A DNA stretch of 64,000 bases from Liolophura sinensis (Eukaryota > Mollusca > Polyplacophora > Chitonida > Chitonidae): positions 25,493,788 through 25,557,787 of the forward strand of contig NC_088302.1 of NCBI RefSeq assembly GCF_032854445.1. The letters run 5' to 3'. Numbering within the stretch: the first letter of the stretch is position 1; each line of letters opens with the position of its first letter. The notes under the pieces are model-generated. The model was given only the letters and a program-made list of their open reading frames with translations. It was not told the origin of the DNA and did not search any database. A program made the translations under genes and the position numbers. Shown piece by piece: positions 22,867 through 35,225 of this stretch.

Positions 22867-24180
22867 TATAACAGCAGGTACACCCTTGAAACAGAATATT
22901 ATGCTGCCTGAATGTTGCCAGAGCATTGTGTTTTTTATCAAGTATCACACCAGGATTAAATTAACAGATTTTGTGACTGAAAATAAGATATCATATATAG
23001 GTATATGCCCCTGGAAATGCTGTTTTTCGTGGCCGTGGGTCATGCCTTCATTGCATGCTTTTGAGGTTTGCCTTTGAATCGCTTATTCAAGCGAGGTGTT
23101 TGTCTTAGACAGGGAACTCAAGATTTTCCAATTTCCTCTGTCCTGAGGGTTCTGGTGGAAAAGCGCGATCGGCAGCTCTCGTTGAAAAGTTCAGGTAAAG
23201 TTTGTTGGAGATAACTTGTCTTAATTCCACCGTTATCTAACCTGGTCACCACGCTGTAAGGCTGAAAATTTGTCTCTCATATGTGGCAAGGTTCCCGAGA
23301 TGTTTGACAATGGCGGATGGTTTTACTGCGACACTCCGTCGCCCTTATAATTAATCATCTCCAAATCATTAAAGTACTCTTGAGTACAGCACCAATAACT
23401 CTGTTAGTCAATGTCAGTCTCGTTATTTGTGACAAGGACAATATATCTGAGTAATGTTGCGAGAAGACTGCTTTAACTCCAAACGTCAGGAAGTCGAGAC
23501 AATCAACATATACCTGTCAATTGTTCAATGTCTAAATTGCCATCTGGTGACCATAGCAAATACAACAAAGTAAATATAACAAACAACTGCGAGTGGCTTC
23601 AAAACGATTCGAGTTATTTGAAATCGATGTGGGTGCAATCACACTTTAGAGCTATATTTGCATGTTGTCAGACTGACTCGTGTTCACTTGCCAGTCTAGT
23701 CGTGAAAAAATATCACGAAGGGGGGAGAGGGGTGGATACAATAACACCTCCATCTGCACATAAGAGAATGTCATTTTGAATAGGGCATCAATCAGATTTA
23801 GTGGATGAAAAAGAAGCTAGGTTACGATTTGCAGATTTCGGATTTCTGACATATTCTCTACATGTATGCCTTATATTTATACATGGAGGATGAAATGCAC
23901 CAACACAACACAAAGGTCCTTTCAAAAATTATACAGGCATAAAAGAAGCTGAAGGCTAATGACTAATCTGGACACAATTGTTTTAAAATGCTTTTATTTA
24001 TTTCCCAAGATGATTACCATTAGTTTTCGTGTAACAAAAATGAGCACTTAACTCAGCAAATCATCAGTACATCAGACATATAATTTAGGCGATTCATTAA
24101 ATGCATAGCTATTCTTTAGTTACAGTATATCTATACTGCTGAGCTTAGATCTCTATTATTTCAACACCCCCACCCCAGAC
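22867..24180. other. intergenic DNA; left edge of duplicated unit A
   Basis: I see no gene here. From about 23600 rightward the sequence aligns with 31770 onward, marking the start of segmental duplication unit A. A probable poly(A) signal for the EF-hand gene lies at 23993-23998. Confidence 0.5.
23993..23998 (-). terminator. candidate poly(A) signal of EF-hand gene A
   Basis: AATAAA occurs on the minus strand about 180 bases past the stop codon. The matching position in the duplicate (32269-32274) also has AATAAA with similar flanks ending in TTTCCCA, so the signal is conserved between copies. Confidence 0.55.
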
Positions 24181-27100
24181 TCAGTGAACAGCCGCGGCCC
24201 ACTCGTCGGCCGCCTGTTTTCCCGCCAATCTGTGTACCCGGATGTAGATGTAAATACGTCGCAGAATGAAAGAGTAATTTGTTGCCATGTTTGACAGAAA
24301 CTGTCGGGTCTCTGAAAGACAAGAGCGAACAGGTCAATGAATCGTGGTTTTTTACTTTAAACTTAACATAGCATAACCCTTACAGCGCATACGCCGCTCG
24401 CTACGTTCGCTTTACATCTCTGTCACCTATAGTAAAAATTTGTACAGAAATCTAAAACAATGTCGATGTCACTGGTATCACGGTGGTGAGACAGGCAATG
24501 ATGTTAGAAAACCCTGTCTCAACTTTTATACACATGCATTCTCTTTATCTAAAGTACGCACAGCATTCCTCTAACCAGTGATGGATCTGTTATATGTACG
24601 TGCACAGCATAGGCTCAGAAAAGGTCAAGCTTGTCTAGTGGTGTCAGTGATGTAAAGCAAACGTAGAGAAAGACACATGCGCTGCAATTAAGAAGTATGA
24701 GGTTTTAAGTCGAGCTGATACACTGTTGCTTGTTGACACAGATTCGCCACTGATATACCCCCGCCTCGGGAGAATAATGTATATATAGCGTAAGCCTCGT
24801 ACGCCTGAGAGCCTGGTTAAGCCTGAGTTAGGTCGTGTCTTGTTTCACTGTTGTCCAACGTCATACTGAAGAAGTTTTCGTTTGTACGATTAGGGTAAAT
24901 TTTATGAGTGGTGGAAACCGGAGTACCCGCCGCAACCCAGCGATGTCTGGAAAGTTCCAGACTAACCTTTCCAGTTGTGACATACCGCTATGCACACCAC
25001 ACTGATGGAACAAGTTAGTCTTCAACTAAAGATAAACAGTGCAAACGGTCACGATAAAGCCGTGTGTTCTAATCCAGATTTCTGCAAGAATAGGCTGTTT
25101 CCTTACGTCAGTTTAATCTACTCTAGGAGATACGGTGGTTTCCTCAATGATTTCCTTAGTTTCCTCTATCCTGAACCGGTCGAATGGTGCGCATACCAAA
25201 ATTCTAAGCGTGTCTTAAGGCAACAATGAAATAAATCAACACAATTAAATAAATGATTTTTCTTGTCAGTGGCTATTTTCTTTTTTCTCTATTCGGGTAC
25301 CTCGTCATTTTTACCTGATTGGCTGAGGTTTCCATCGTTGTTGGTGTCCGAATCTGTGGCGAGTCCATCAATGAACGCTCTGCTCCAGTCGAATACTATC
25401 CGGTCCAATAAAGTCTCAATTTCCCCTGAGCTTAACAGTCCGTCGTTGTTGGTGTCGTGGATATTCTGAAAATCAACAGCTATGCCTTCGGCCTGCAGGG
25501 ACAGGAAAAAAACAAACGGTCATTAAAAAATTATATTTTTCCAGAACATCTAGAAACAAGTACAAATGCACCTTGTCGGGAAAGTCAGATTCCGAATCTG
25601 ACATAGTTACAACAAGACGTTATAACAAGAGATATACAAAATGACCTTTGGTACCATCTTAGAAAAAAAAAGAAATTTTAACCAGGGCAAGTTTTATAAA
25701 GTACAAAGAAAGATTATAAATGAAAAGACTTGAAACATATGTAAAATTATTTTATTTTCAATCCAGCCATAATACCAGAAAAGTGTGTACAGAACACGAT
25801 AGCAAACTTTTTAAATTTCTAAATGTGTTGGGTGGAGGTGTAATTTGCCCATAGCTGATGGCGAAAGGTATTATTTTCAAGGTAAACAATATGTTGAAGT
25901 GATTTCATTTGAAAACTAGTCGTCAAGTTGCAGTGACTAGAAAGAGCTCATTTAGAAGTAAAACCACACCTGTGGGGCTAACGTGGGGTAACGCAACGTT
26001 AAGTTAACCTCAGATTCTGAACACACCGTTGTCAACTCTGTCGAGAAAGTGTCTTTGTTACATGATTATGGGTGCGCTAGTTAAAACTTAAAATTTCAAG
26101 ACGGCCTCGCTCACCATCTTGGATTTCTGGGTCAAAATGTTTCTGTAACATCAAAATAATGTTAGATTCGTAATAGTCGTGGTTGCCTTTCAGAAATGTG
26201 TATTTTGTTCATGATTCTAGGCGATCTGTTTCATAACATAACCTATCAAGACGGCACCAGTGCCCATTATGGATATGGGTCTCTGGAAAAAAATGCAGAA
26301 ATTTTTCGGGGGAATAGGGCCTGAACTTTTTATAAAAGATGTGCAAAGTCAAATCAATCATTAAGCCTTTCTAGCCAGAAAATGGCCAAGAAAATGAGGT
26401 TCAGCTATATGTATTATGGCTTAGTTCGCTCATTGAGTATAGTACGTTTAAGGCTGGTTTTATCGTACACGACTTACCATGGCATTGAGATCCAAATCTC
26501 CGTGCTTGTAGTTAAGCGGTAGCTCAATGGCACGGCCGACTTGAACAACACCTGCCAGATTTATCAGTTTTGATGCAGCTCGCCGTAACTCTGAAAACCA
26601 AATACTGCACTTTTAACTTATGTATTTGCAAAATATTATTCTGTAATTTTTTTGAAAATCAATTTGAACAAGATACAGCCAAGGTCCTGGCCAAAATCAA
26701 TAAGAATATTAATTGTAGTTTTCCACTTTATATCTCGAAATTTTATCCCCAGTTAAGGTGTATAGAATAGACCAACAAGGTGGTATGCACAATGCGCAAA
26801 AAAGGACCGCGGAATGAAAAATTATAATACAGTATAATCATATTTCAGCGATTCCGTTGGCCACTGCAGATTTCTTGTACTGAACAAAATAACGTACATT
26901 TTGCGTCTAAATTTGGCTTGAATTGATTTATTGAATTGATTCGCCCATGTTTAGTGGTCGAAAGATCAATCTATTCTGGTTGAGGAAATCATGTCTTATA
27001 CATGTATGAGGGAAGGAAACGCGAACAAATGGTTAAACACGGTAGGTAGTGTAAAAGGTTGGAGATGTCCTAGAAGCCAATTTGTATATGATAAACCTTA

Positions 27101-28513
27101 CCGGTTCTAGTGACCAATCCATTGTCGTCCAAGTCAATTAGGCTGACCACTGTCAGTAGATAGCCTTTTACCTCTGCATTTCTCGATCGCGCTGGTCCAG
27201 TTCCAAGCACGTATCTGTCGATGAAATCTCCAACTTCGGACAATTCGATCTTATCATCGTTGTTGGCGTCTAATTCCTCCAGAGCCACAGTGACAATGGC
27301 GTTCGCAGGCGACTGAAACGCAGGTGTATTTATGGATTATTACTGACGTTCAAAAGATTACTTTGTAGCTTGTTTTATGACTGCTACATGATGTATATAT
27401 CCGGAAATACAGATGTACATGAGCGGAAGGAGGCTAGATTTCCCACTTTGTACGTGTAAACACAGAAACAAGTGGTCAAAAAGAGGTACAGAGTTGGCAA
27501 TCTTGTGGTTTCCGTGCACGGCGTTCAAAATGATTTAAAGGATTCGGTGCTGATCGGCCTCGCGTCTACTGTGTAACGCATGGTGAGGTGTATTATGGTA
27601 TTATAACGGGTGTCTTCGACATTACCTACCAATGAGGCAGCACCATAAATACATGTATATCTCCACAAATGAATCGATAACAAGGAGACACCGTTCTGGT
27701 AATACCAAAAGCAAACTTTAGCTGAACAAACCAACAAAGGACCATGTCATAAGATAGGCGCGTCCAAGTCTTAATTCGTATTCTGGGGTGTATTTGATGC
27801 TAACTATATATAAGATAGCCATACGCCCTTTCAATAAAACAGTTGTTGAGATGATGGTGGCACCAATTGCTGAGATGATGGTGACACCAGTTATTGAGAT
27901 GATGATGACATCAACTGCAGAGATGACGGTAACACCAGTTGTTGAGATGATGGTGATACTAGTCGTTGAGATGATGATGACACCAGTTGTTGAGATGATT
28001 GAGACACCAGTTAGTGAGTTGAACGTCCACTTGTGATCTGGTGTCATCGCCGAATGAGTTTCTGTTACTTGTTTTATCTGATTTCTGACCTCACGAGTCT
28101 CTCATTGTGTCACTCGGGTGAAAATGGCGGCGAATTAAATTACCTATCTCACTTTGATAAAAAGCAGATTTATCACGTAAAAAATTAGTTTCATTTTTTG
28201 TGCGTTATATGTCTCTCATCTACATCATACATGTAAGCTCTCAACCCAGCTGTAAGAGCCTCACTTGGAACACAAACTTGTACACACATTAAACGGCACG
28301 TTGTTGCCATGCTCTAAACCTATAAGCTCTTGGCTCATTAACCCAGATGATTGACACATTGTCAGGATACGCACATACCTGGATAGACCCTTGAGTGATG
28401 TCAGATTGTTGTTGTTGAGACGAGTAAGATTGTTGTTGAGCCAGTACGTCCCGTGGTGTATGTACAGCCATGAGGGTAATCAACAAAGCGAAAACCAGCA
28501 CTGCCTTCTCCAT
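24181..28513 (-). CDS. secreted four-EF-hand protein, copy A (255 aa, 5 coding exons)
   Basis: Minus-strand exons are 28379-28513, 27102-27312, 26478-26590, 25315-25492 and 24181-24311; phases agree and total 768 nt. Residues 1-25 are a signal peptide (VLVFALLITLMAVHTP) and residues 26-45 are Gln/Ser-rich. Four canonical 12-residue EF-hand loops follow: DANNDDKIELSE, DLDDNGLVTRTE, DTNNDGLLSSGE and DTNNDGNLSQSE, each with acidic ligands at positions 1, 3/5 and 12. The Glu at position 12 of loops 2 and 4 is made by codons split over phase-1 introns. Exons 2-3 and 4-5 therefore look like a duplicated two-EF module. The product should bind calcium outside the cell or in the secretory pathway. A role in shell or matrix biology is possible but not shown. 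A 5' UTR exon is likely near 29254. Confidence 0.87.
27840..28014. repeat. 24-bp tandem repeat, about 7 copies
   Basis: The unit is close to GTTGAGATGATGGTGACACCAGTT. The length is a multiple of three, so long open frames exist on both strands without being genes. It lies in intron 1 of EF-hand gene A and has no counterpart in copy B. Confidence 0.9.
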
Positions 28514-28525
28514 GATGTGTGTTCG
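28514..28525 (-). other. 5' UTR segment of EF-hand gene A after a splice acceptor
   Basis: Directly upstream of the ATG lies a strong acceptor (GTGTTATTCAG, then CGAACACACATC). The same acceptor and 12-base leader occur before copy B (34657-34668). This implies an intron within the 5' untranslated region of both genes. Confidence 0.5.
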
Positions 28526-29253
28526 CTGAATAACACAAAAAACAACATATAAAACACCATGAGTCTACGGTTGAAAGAGAGAAACAGTTGCGAGTCATTG
28601 TGATGAAGACGTGTGACATATTTTTCAGTGTGTCCATTCACGGAAAATTGAATGTAAAGTGATACTCCCTCAAGATATGATGACTGACTTATTTATATTT
28701 AATTCGTTCAGATGTTTTGTCAAAATATTCCTTGCAGGTGGCTTTATATTAAAAGCGATGAAGCTACCTCGGAAGTTATATAGAGTGTGCTCTATTTGGT
28801 CACATTTCTGTTGTTAGTTATGCTCTCGTTCAGGTTTAGTATTTAAAGGGATGTGTTTATGATAATAAACACGTAAAACTTTACATACATGTAATAATGT
28901 GGTGGATATTTTCAATAAACATGAATAGTCCAGTAAAATAAACGTGACTTGGTGTTATCAAGTGTAAAAACCCCATACACATGTGCAACTGTTTAGTATA
29001 GTAAACATGGCATATTTACAAAGACATTTGTAAACATAGTCACCACATTACAATGTAAAAATTTGTCTTGTTCACTATAAAAAAAACCCATTCTTTCAGT
29101 TATTAAACGTAACAAGAACAAAAATCTGCTTAGCGTTTATACATAAAATACTTATCTTTACCGTGTAAGCTTATATTCTGTGCATATTTATCGTTTAGAT
29201 ATTTCAATAGAATTTCAGTGCTCTACATGTGTAAAGCGAATGAGACGCTTACC

Positions 29254-29305
29254 TAGACCTTGACGTTTTCTTTCAACAGAAGTATGCGCCTGTGATTGAG
29301 TAATT
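29254..29305 (-). other. candidate non-coding first exon of EF-hand gene A
   Basis: A strong donor (CTAG followed by GTAAGC) at 29253/29252 is conserved in copy B (CTAG, GTAAAC at 35686/35685), and the sequence just upstream of both donors is similar. The right limit is a guess. A CCAAT-type word (GCCAATCAG on the minus strand) lies near 29452. Confidence 0.35.
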
Positions 29306-30137
29306 TTGGAGAAGGCTTGGTTTATGAAGACACCCTTAACAGGATGAATAACAATATATAATACAACCGTTGTTATGTTTGTGGACATAACTTCAAAATT
29401 GTATCCGTAAATGTCAACTATTCCAGGATGTAGATAAGAATATGTCTGGCCTGATTGGCTGAAAACAGTGACATAAGTAAATGCACTAGGCCTATACATG
29501 CGTAGCTTACGGATATCCGTGGCAATATGCGATGATGACATTTACAAATCCATACAAATGCCAAATATTACACTCATTACTTCAATTTATGGAAAGTGCT
29601 AGAAAAGTTCAATTATTTTCTTGATTGTGTTAAAACAACAAATTTGTCTTAATAATGGGTAAATACATATACATAAAAACCATGTAGGTCTATATATTCC
29701 TAGTGCCAGTTAATATCATTTAATTTTGCGGATAATACATATATAAAATCGGGAAATATACCATTTTCCTTAATGATATCACAAATTCATTAAATGCCTG
29801 AAAGCAATGGACACATTTGGGTATTTAGTCTGAAGAGTTTAATTTACAGTATATTTCCTTGCCCGGTTCAAATGGGTCTAAAACAAGTGGTTGACAACGC
29901 TCCTGTGACCGTTTGCGCTTTCTTATGTTCCATGTCTCCCAGACATGCTCTCAACAAAAATGCAATTTGTCAATCATTCGATCAGTCAAAGACACAGAGG
30001 ATATCAAAACTTTCATGCCTGTCGAAATGCCAGGGCGGTGATGTTCATATATGCACAGGGCTATCTGTGATTTCGACTTGAATGCTCATAGGCCTATTAC
30101 GCATTTATTAACTTGCGGTGAAATGAGTATCAAGGGT

Positions 30138-30268
30138 ACCGGACCTGAGGTCTGACGGATTATAACGTTATATAGGTTGTATTAGCATAAGTCATAGATA
30201 CCGGACCTGACGTCAGATTCTGACGGAGTATAACGTTGTATAAGTTGTATTAGCTTAAGTCATAAAGT
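30138..30268. repeat. direct tandem duplication of a 62-68 bp unit
   Basis: Two adjacent units both start with ACCGGACCTGA and contain GACGGA, TATAACGTT, TTGTATTAGC and AAGTCATA. They differ by a short insertion carrying a TGACGTCA (30208-30215). The duplication lies at the far 5' edge of unit A. Confidence 0.85.
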
Positions 30269-30350
30269 ACACAAAGTAAACAAAGTATAGGCTGATTAAT
30301 ATGTTACTTGTACTTGAAAATCAAACACAAATGGTTTCAAATTTTAGCCC

Positions 30351-32419
30351 TGATACTAAAAGTTTGGAGATTATAGCTTTTCTCTTTGCCTCAAACCATA
30401 ATGGGTGGAATATGCTTCCGCAGTACTTACGAAAATATAAAAAAAATACTTATTTATCCAAGTATATTGATCCAACAGGAATTTTTTTCTTCCTAGATGG
30501 CAGACAATTTCCTTTATAACTGAAATCTACTTAGAATTTCAGTTACCGAGACAGTATACAGGGTGGAGCAAAAGTAGACCCATAGGCAATTGTGTTTTAT
30601 GCTAACAAACCAAGAACATTACAAGCATTAAAAGATAACATCTAACAAGAAATCAAAACCATAAGAGGGAATAACTCTATGCTTCGAAATGTCGAAAGGC
30701 CATGTATCTCCCGAGTAAGAAAGTGTTTGGAGGAAGGTGGAAGTCAGTTCGAACACTTATTGTAAACTGTAAATTGTTATATAGTAAATTGTCTATGGGT
30801 CCAAACTTTTGCTCCACCCTGTATTTAGCCTCACAAATGAAAACCCTAATCGTTTGCCTACATGTACTCTATGATTACATTTGCTAGAAACTTGTAGGCA
30901 GTAGTTAGGCCTAACGTTTTTTTCTTTTGTTGTTGTATTTTATTTTTCTTTTTTTTCCTTCAAACTCTGATGACCCGCGTTTGCTGTTGTCTTTCTCATT
31001 TACATAATTAGCTTAGTGTGTTTATCCATAGTCACCTTAGATATGTTTTCTAGGAACAGAAACATCTGTGTTGTTATTAAATTTTATTGAGGTTGTGATT
31101 GATTGGCTGACAGTCAGTGGTATTACCTCTTAACATGTCCAAGCAACCGTCTCTACATGGTAGGGCAAGTGCAGGACGTTTCGTAAAACTTACGGAGATT
31201 CTTCTCCGTTAGTTGTAGTTTGTTAACGGAGGTGGGAATATTTTCAGCTCATGGAAACTTTTGTTTGTTTAGAGAGACAAAACGGAGTAAGTAATCAAAA
31301 ACATTAGACGGAAACGGCATTCCCGATTAGAGCGAAGGTTGGAAAGTTGTTTGAAATGTTGCTCGAACTGTGTAGGCATATTGGTGTAAGTGTGATTTCG
31401 ATGCATGATGTTTTTGTAAGTAGGCCTTTGTTTATAACGCATTATTCTAGTGCAGAATAAAAAAAATTGAATATGAAATCTCCACGATGGATGCGAAACA
31501 GGAACCCCAAGGTGAGAACGAGGTAAATGGAACGTTTTGCACGAGACCGTCGAGTCGGCCAAAACCTTTTCACTTTCCATGGGATGTAAATAAGAGCAGA
31601 TAACTCTGTTGTGGTTACCTCATGTACGCTTATGCATTGTACATTGCACTCTCTTGGCCCTTCGGGCACCACTGCTGGCTAACTGCCTTCACCATTAAAA
31701 GTCTACCGCTGATTTCTTGGCCACATGGTAGGCATGTTGATAAACAATGAGAATACCACACGACAAACTTTGTGGGAAAGAAATCCATGCAGAGTGAAAT
31801 GTCGCTTTAGAGTGAAATTTGCATGCTATAAGATTGACTTGTGTTCACGTGCAATTCAGGTAGAAAAGCGGGATTTTGCATTACCGGTACATAAACTGTA
31901 TCTTAACTTTCGGATGGACCGATCTTCAAACTCTTCTTTCTCCACAGATATGCACAGGGTTACTAGAGCTATGAATGTCCTGTTTTACCAAATCATTTGT
32001 TCCGCATTTAACACTGCACTTAAGATAAATGTCAATTACAATAGGCCATCGATGAAATTTAGTGGTTGATAGAGCAGATTGCCCATCCTGAAAAAATGTT
32101 AACTTTTTTCAGATTTCAGGCTACTTACAAATTCCCCATGTGTAAATATACACGGAGAACGACATGCATTAAAATAACACGTGGCCAAAAACTTTCAACA
32201 TGTCTACAGGCTTAAATAAATTTAGAAGCAGTGATATGTCTGAACACAGTTTTTTTAAATTGGATTTCTTTATTTCCCATGTTGTTTTCCATGAAGTTCA
32301 ACCTCTTGAGAGTACATCAAACATATATTAAGGCGCTTTGTTAACTTAAAGCATTTTGCTATTCTTTATGTAGTTGAGCTTAGTATTCAACACCCCCGGA
32401 CTCAATGAACAGTCCCGGC
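30351..32419. other. spacer between duplicated units, then left flank of unit B
   Basis: Apart from the MITE at 30559-30821 I find no gene or RNA. From about 31770 the sequence is the downstream flank of EF-hand gene B and matches 23600 onward. A candidate AATAAA for gene B lies at 32269-32274 on the minus strand. Confidence 0.5.
30559..30821. mobile_element. 263-bp MITE with 27-bp inverted repeats and TA flanks
   Basis: The left end CAGGGTGGAGCAAAAGTAGA (to about 30585) and the right end (30793-30821) are inverted repeats. TA dinucleotides at 30557-30558 and 30822-30823 suit a Tc1/mariner target duplication. The interior has no gene. This is probably a non-autonomous element mobilised by a Tc1/mariner-type transposase, but its ends do not match the intact element at 21214. 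Confidence 0.9.
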
Positions 32420-34656
32420 CTACTCGACGGCCGCCTGTCTTCCCGCCAATCTCTGCTCCCGGATGTACAAGTAAACATTCCGCCAAATGGTGGGGTAATT
32501 TGTTACCAAGTTTGACAGAAACTGTCGAGTCTCTGAAAGATAAGAGAAAGAAGATATAATGACTCGTATTGTTTATCTGTAAACGTATTACAACTTTTCA
32601 CTGGATACTTTATTCGAGTTTATCTGCGTTTAAGCATACGCCTTACACCCCATGCGCCGCTCTCTGTGTTCGTTTCACATTAACTAGTTCAGCACGAGGA
32701 GGCTGTGGCCTACGTTCATCGCAAGGCTCCAAGGGTCAACACTGTCCAGCGGTAATGGTGATGTAAAGCGAGAGTAGATAGGCACATGCGCTGTATAAGG
32801 AGTATAACGTTTAAGTCGTCCCAAAATTAAGATCAACTCTTTTCTTTTCTTAGAATGGTTAATTACAGTTCCTTCCTGTTCATTATCATCACAGAAATTG
32901 AAGCCAAGACTCCAAAACAATTTGTCAATCGCTCTTTACACGGTGTACATCTCTTTGGTTTCTTTTCGGATGCCTTGCCCTTTTTACCTAATTGGCTGAG
33001 GTATCCATCGTTGTTGGTGTCCGAACCTGTGGAAAGCTCATCGATGAACAATCTGTAATAGCCGAATACTGTCCGGTCCAATAAACTCTCAATTTCGTCT
33101 AAGCTTAACAGTCCGTCATTGTTAGTGTCTACGATATTCCGAAAATCAACTACGATGTCTTCGGCCTGCAAGAATAGGAAAAAAAAACAATGGTGATTCT
33201 GAAACCGTGTGATACAGCAGTTAAATGTATGAAGAAAACAAGGCAAAAATTACATTTTATCATTGATGTTTTTCTCTACACTGTTGCTTAGATATTTGTG
33301 AATATGTTACGGCATCATTTTCTAAGACAAATGTAAGATCGCCATCTTCAGAAATGAAAAAAAAAAATCATTTATTTTGGTCTACTTTCTTCAGACGGCT
33401 CTGGCGTAGGTATAGATGTGCTGGGAACCCAAGTCAAGGGCAGCAAAACAGAGCGACACCGACCCACCTGCTGCTGTTCTAGGCGCATGAGTTAAATCTT
33501 TATCTACATCGTGCACAATGCTTGTTTATAAGGTAACTGGCCGTGGTCCCACAGGAGCTTTCAGGGGGCTTTCCCAGCACATCTGACTGCGCCGTGGCGA
33601 ACTGAGGAGAACTTGGAAGATGAGGGCAACGAGAGGGATGCGGAAGAATATGATGTGAAGAGGTAGAAGGGGGATCCTGTACGTAAATCCGTCTGAATTT
33701 CTCACTTTATATAATTTCTGCTGAATTTTGGTGCTATGTACTGAACGCTGTTATAGACTCGGAACGTTCAATTTGGTTGACGATTGGTATACGAGTGTTG
33801 GAATCTGATGATTTATAGTCTATATCCTCCGATTCCGACTAACAATGTCCCTCAGGGTTATGTTCACTGAACAGCCAAAATCTTGTATCAGTGCGTACAA
33901 AACGACACGAAAGCAAACTTGGTGATTTGTACGTGTGTTTGGGCGCAGGTGTGATGTGTCCACAACAAATGACGATTAAGTGTCATTTTCAGGGTAAACA
34001 ATTTTTTTCTATCGGAATATTTCGAGTTACTTTCATGTAATCTACAATGACTGTAGGGCAAGATCCCTGTGGGGCCACTCTCCTTATGTACGAAAGATAC
34101 CTTTTGGCAACATTGTCGGATGGCGACAATCTAGGGTTTCTGAGTCAAAATGGCGACGTAATGTTAAACTAAAGTCAGATTCTCCATCCACGTGGTCGAC
34201 GTAACCGAGAAAGAGTCTTGGTACATGATTATAGGTGTAAAAAATTTCAGTTTTCAAAATAGCAGCGTATTAAATCAATCATCTTAGTTTGATCGAAAGC
34301 AGAGTTATCACGGGCTGAGTTCACCTGTGCGTCCAGCTTTTGGCACCTGATATATCTGAAATCGACGAAATGCAGGTAAGCTCTTAATCCAGGTGCAAGA
34401 GCCTCACTTGGAACACAAACTTGTACACACATTAAATGGCACGCTGTTGTCGTGTCCTAAACCTATAAGCTCTTGGCTCATTAACCCAGATGATTGACAC
34501 ATTGTCGGGATATGCACATACCTGGATAGAACCTTGAGTGATGTCAGATTGTTGTTGTTGAGACGAATAAGATTGTTGTTGTGCCAGTACGTCCCGTGGT
34601 GTATGTACAGCCATGAAGGTAATCAACAAAGCGAAAACCAGCACCTCCTTCTCCAT
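32420..34656 (-). CDS. secreted two-EF-hand protein, copy B (141 aa, 3 coding exons)
   Basis: Minus-strand exons are 34522-34656, 32988-33165 and 32420-32532, giving 426 nt in frame. Exon 1 is almost identical to copy A (signal peptide plus Gln/Ser-rich segment). The next exons correspond to exons 4 and 5 of copy A and carry loops DTNNDGLLSLDE and DTNNDGYLSQLE, the last Glu again split by the intron. Exons 2 and 3 of copy A are missing. Because exon 1 and exon 4 both meet in phase 0, the frame survives. The TAG stop comes six residues earlier than in copy A (AAVE against AADEWAAAVH). The open frame, intact splice sites and kept calcium ligands argue for a working gene. A recent pseudogene cannot be excluded without transcripts. 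Confidence 0.72.
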
Positions 34657-35121
34657 GATGTGTGTTCGCTGAAGAATAGAAAAACAACATATAAAACACC
34701 ATGAGTACGGTTGAGAGAGAGGAACAGTTGCGAGTCATTGTGATAAAAACGTGTGACATACTTTTCAATGTGTCCATTGACGAAATTTGAATATTTAGTA
34801 CCTTCCGTGTGATATTTGAAGTGATATGTGATATTTAATCTTTCTAAGCGTATTATGTTTTCAAAAGATAATCATTTTCACCTTGAATCTAATTTCCAGA
34901 AAAGACTAGTCGGGAACTTCAATACTTTGGCAAAATGATGCCAAAGTATAGAACAATGATTTGTTTTAATTTTTGTCTGTGATTTTTTGTCCAAATATTC
35001 TTTGGCAGTGACTTAACCTTAAGCCCACAGGAGATTGAGCTCTTGGGGATTGGATCAGATTCTTCCAAAAGTGTGACAATAATATGTCTAAAGGTGATAC
35101 GATAAAGCAATAGTAATTTTA

Positions 35122-35225
35122 ACTTAAACGGCGGCAGCCAGCATTATGGTGGGAGGAAACTGGGCAAAGTCCGAGGGAAACCCACGCCCATCATGAGGTT
35201 GCTGGAAGACCTTCCCACTTACCAT
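35122..35225 (-). mobile_element. SINE fragment (body only)
   Basis: The segment AACGGCGGCAGCCAGCATTATGG through CTTCCCACTTAC matches the SINE body in minus orientation. The tail and the tRNA-like head are both absent. It lies in the 5' region of unit B. Confidence 0.8.

Larger units (their letters stand above)
23600..30350. repeat. tandem segmental duplication, unit A
   Basis: This unit matches 31770-36440 in the same orientation, with many indels. It includes the EF-hand gene, its 5' flank and its 3' flank. Diagnostic shared words are TAGAAAAGTTCAATTATTT (29601 and 36059), TTAATGATATC with AAATTCATTA, and GATTTCGACTT. A spacer of about 1.4 kb separates the two units. Confidence 0.85.

Noticed and set aside
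25263-25469. Plus-strand open frame antisense to EF-hand exon 4
   Set aside because: The minus strand carries EF-hand loops in phase with neighbouring exons, so the plus frame is a shadow.
27718-28047. Long open frames on both strands with repeated Val/Ile/Met peptides
   Set aside because: They come from the 24-bp tandem repeat in intron 1 of EF-hand gene A and are absent in copy B.
29215-29541. 108-codon minus-strand open frame upstream of EF-hand gene A
   Set aside because: The matching DNA in unit B does not keep the frame, while splice signals are conserved. It is more likely promoter and 5' UTR.
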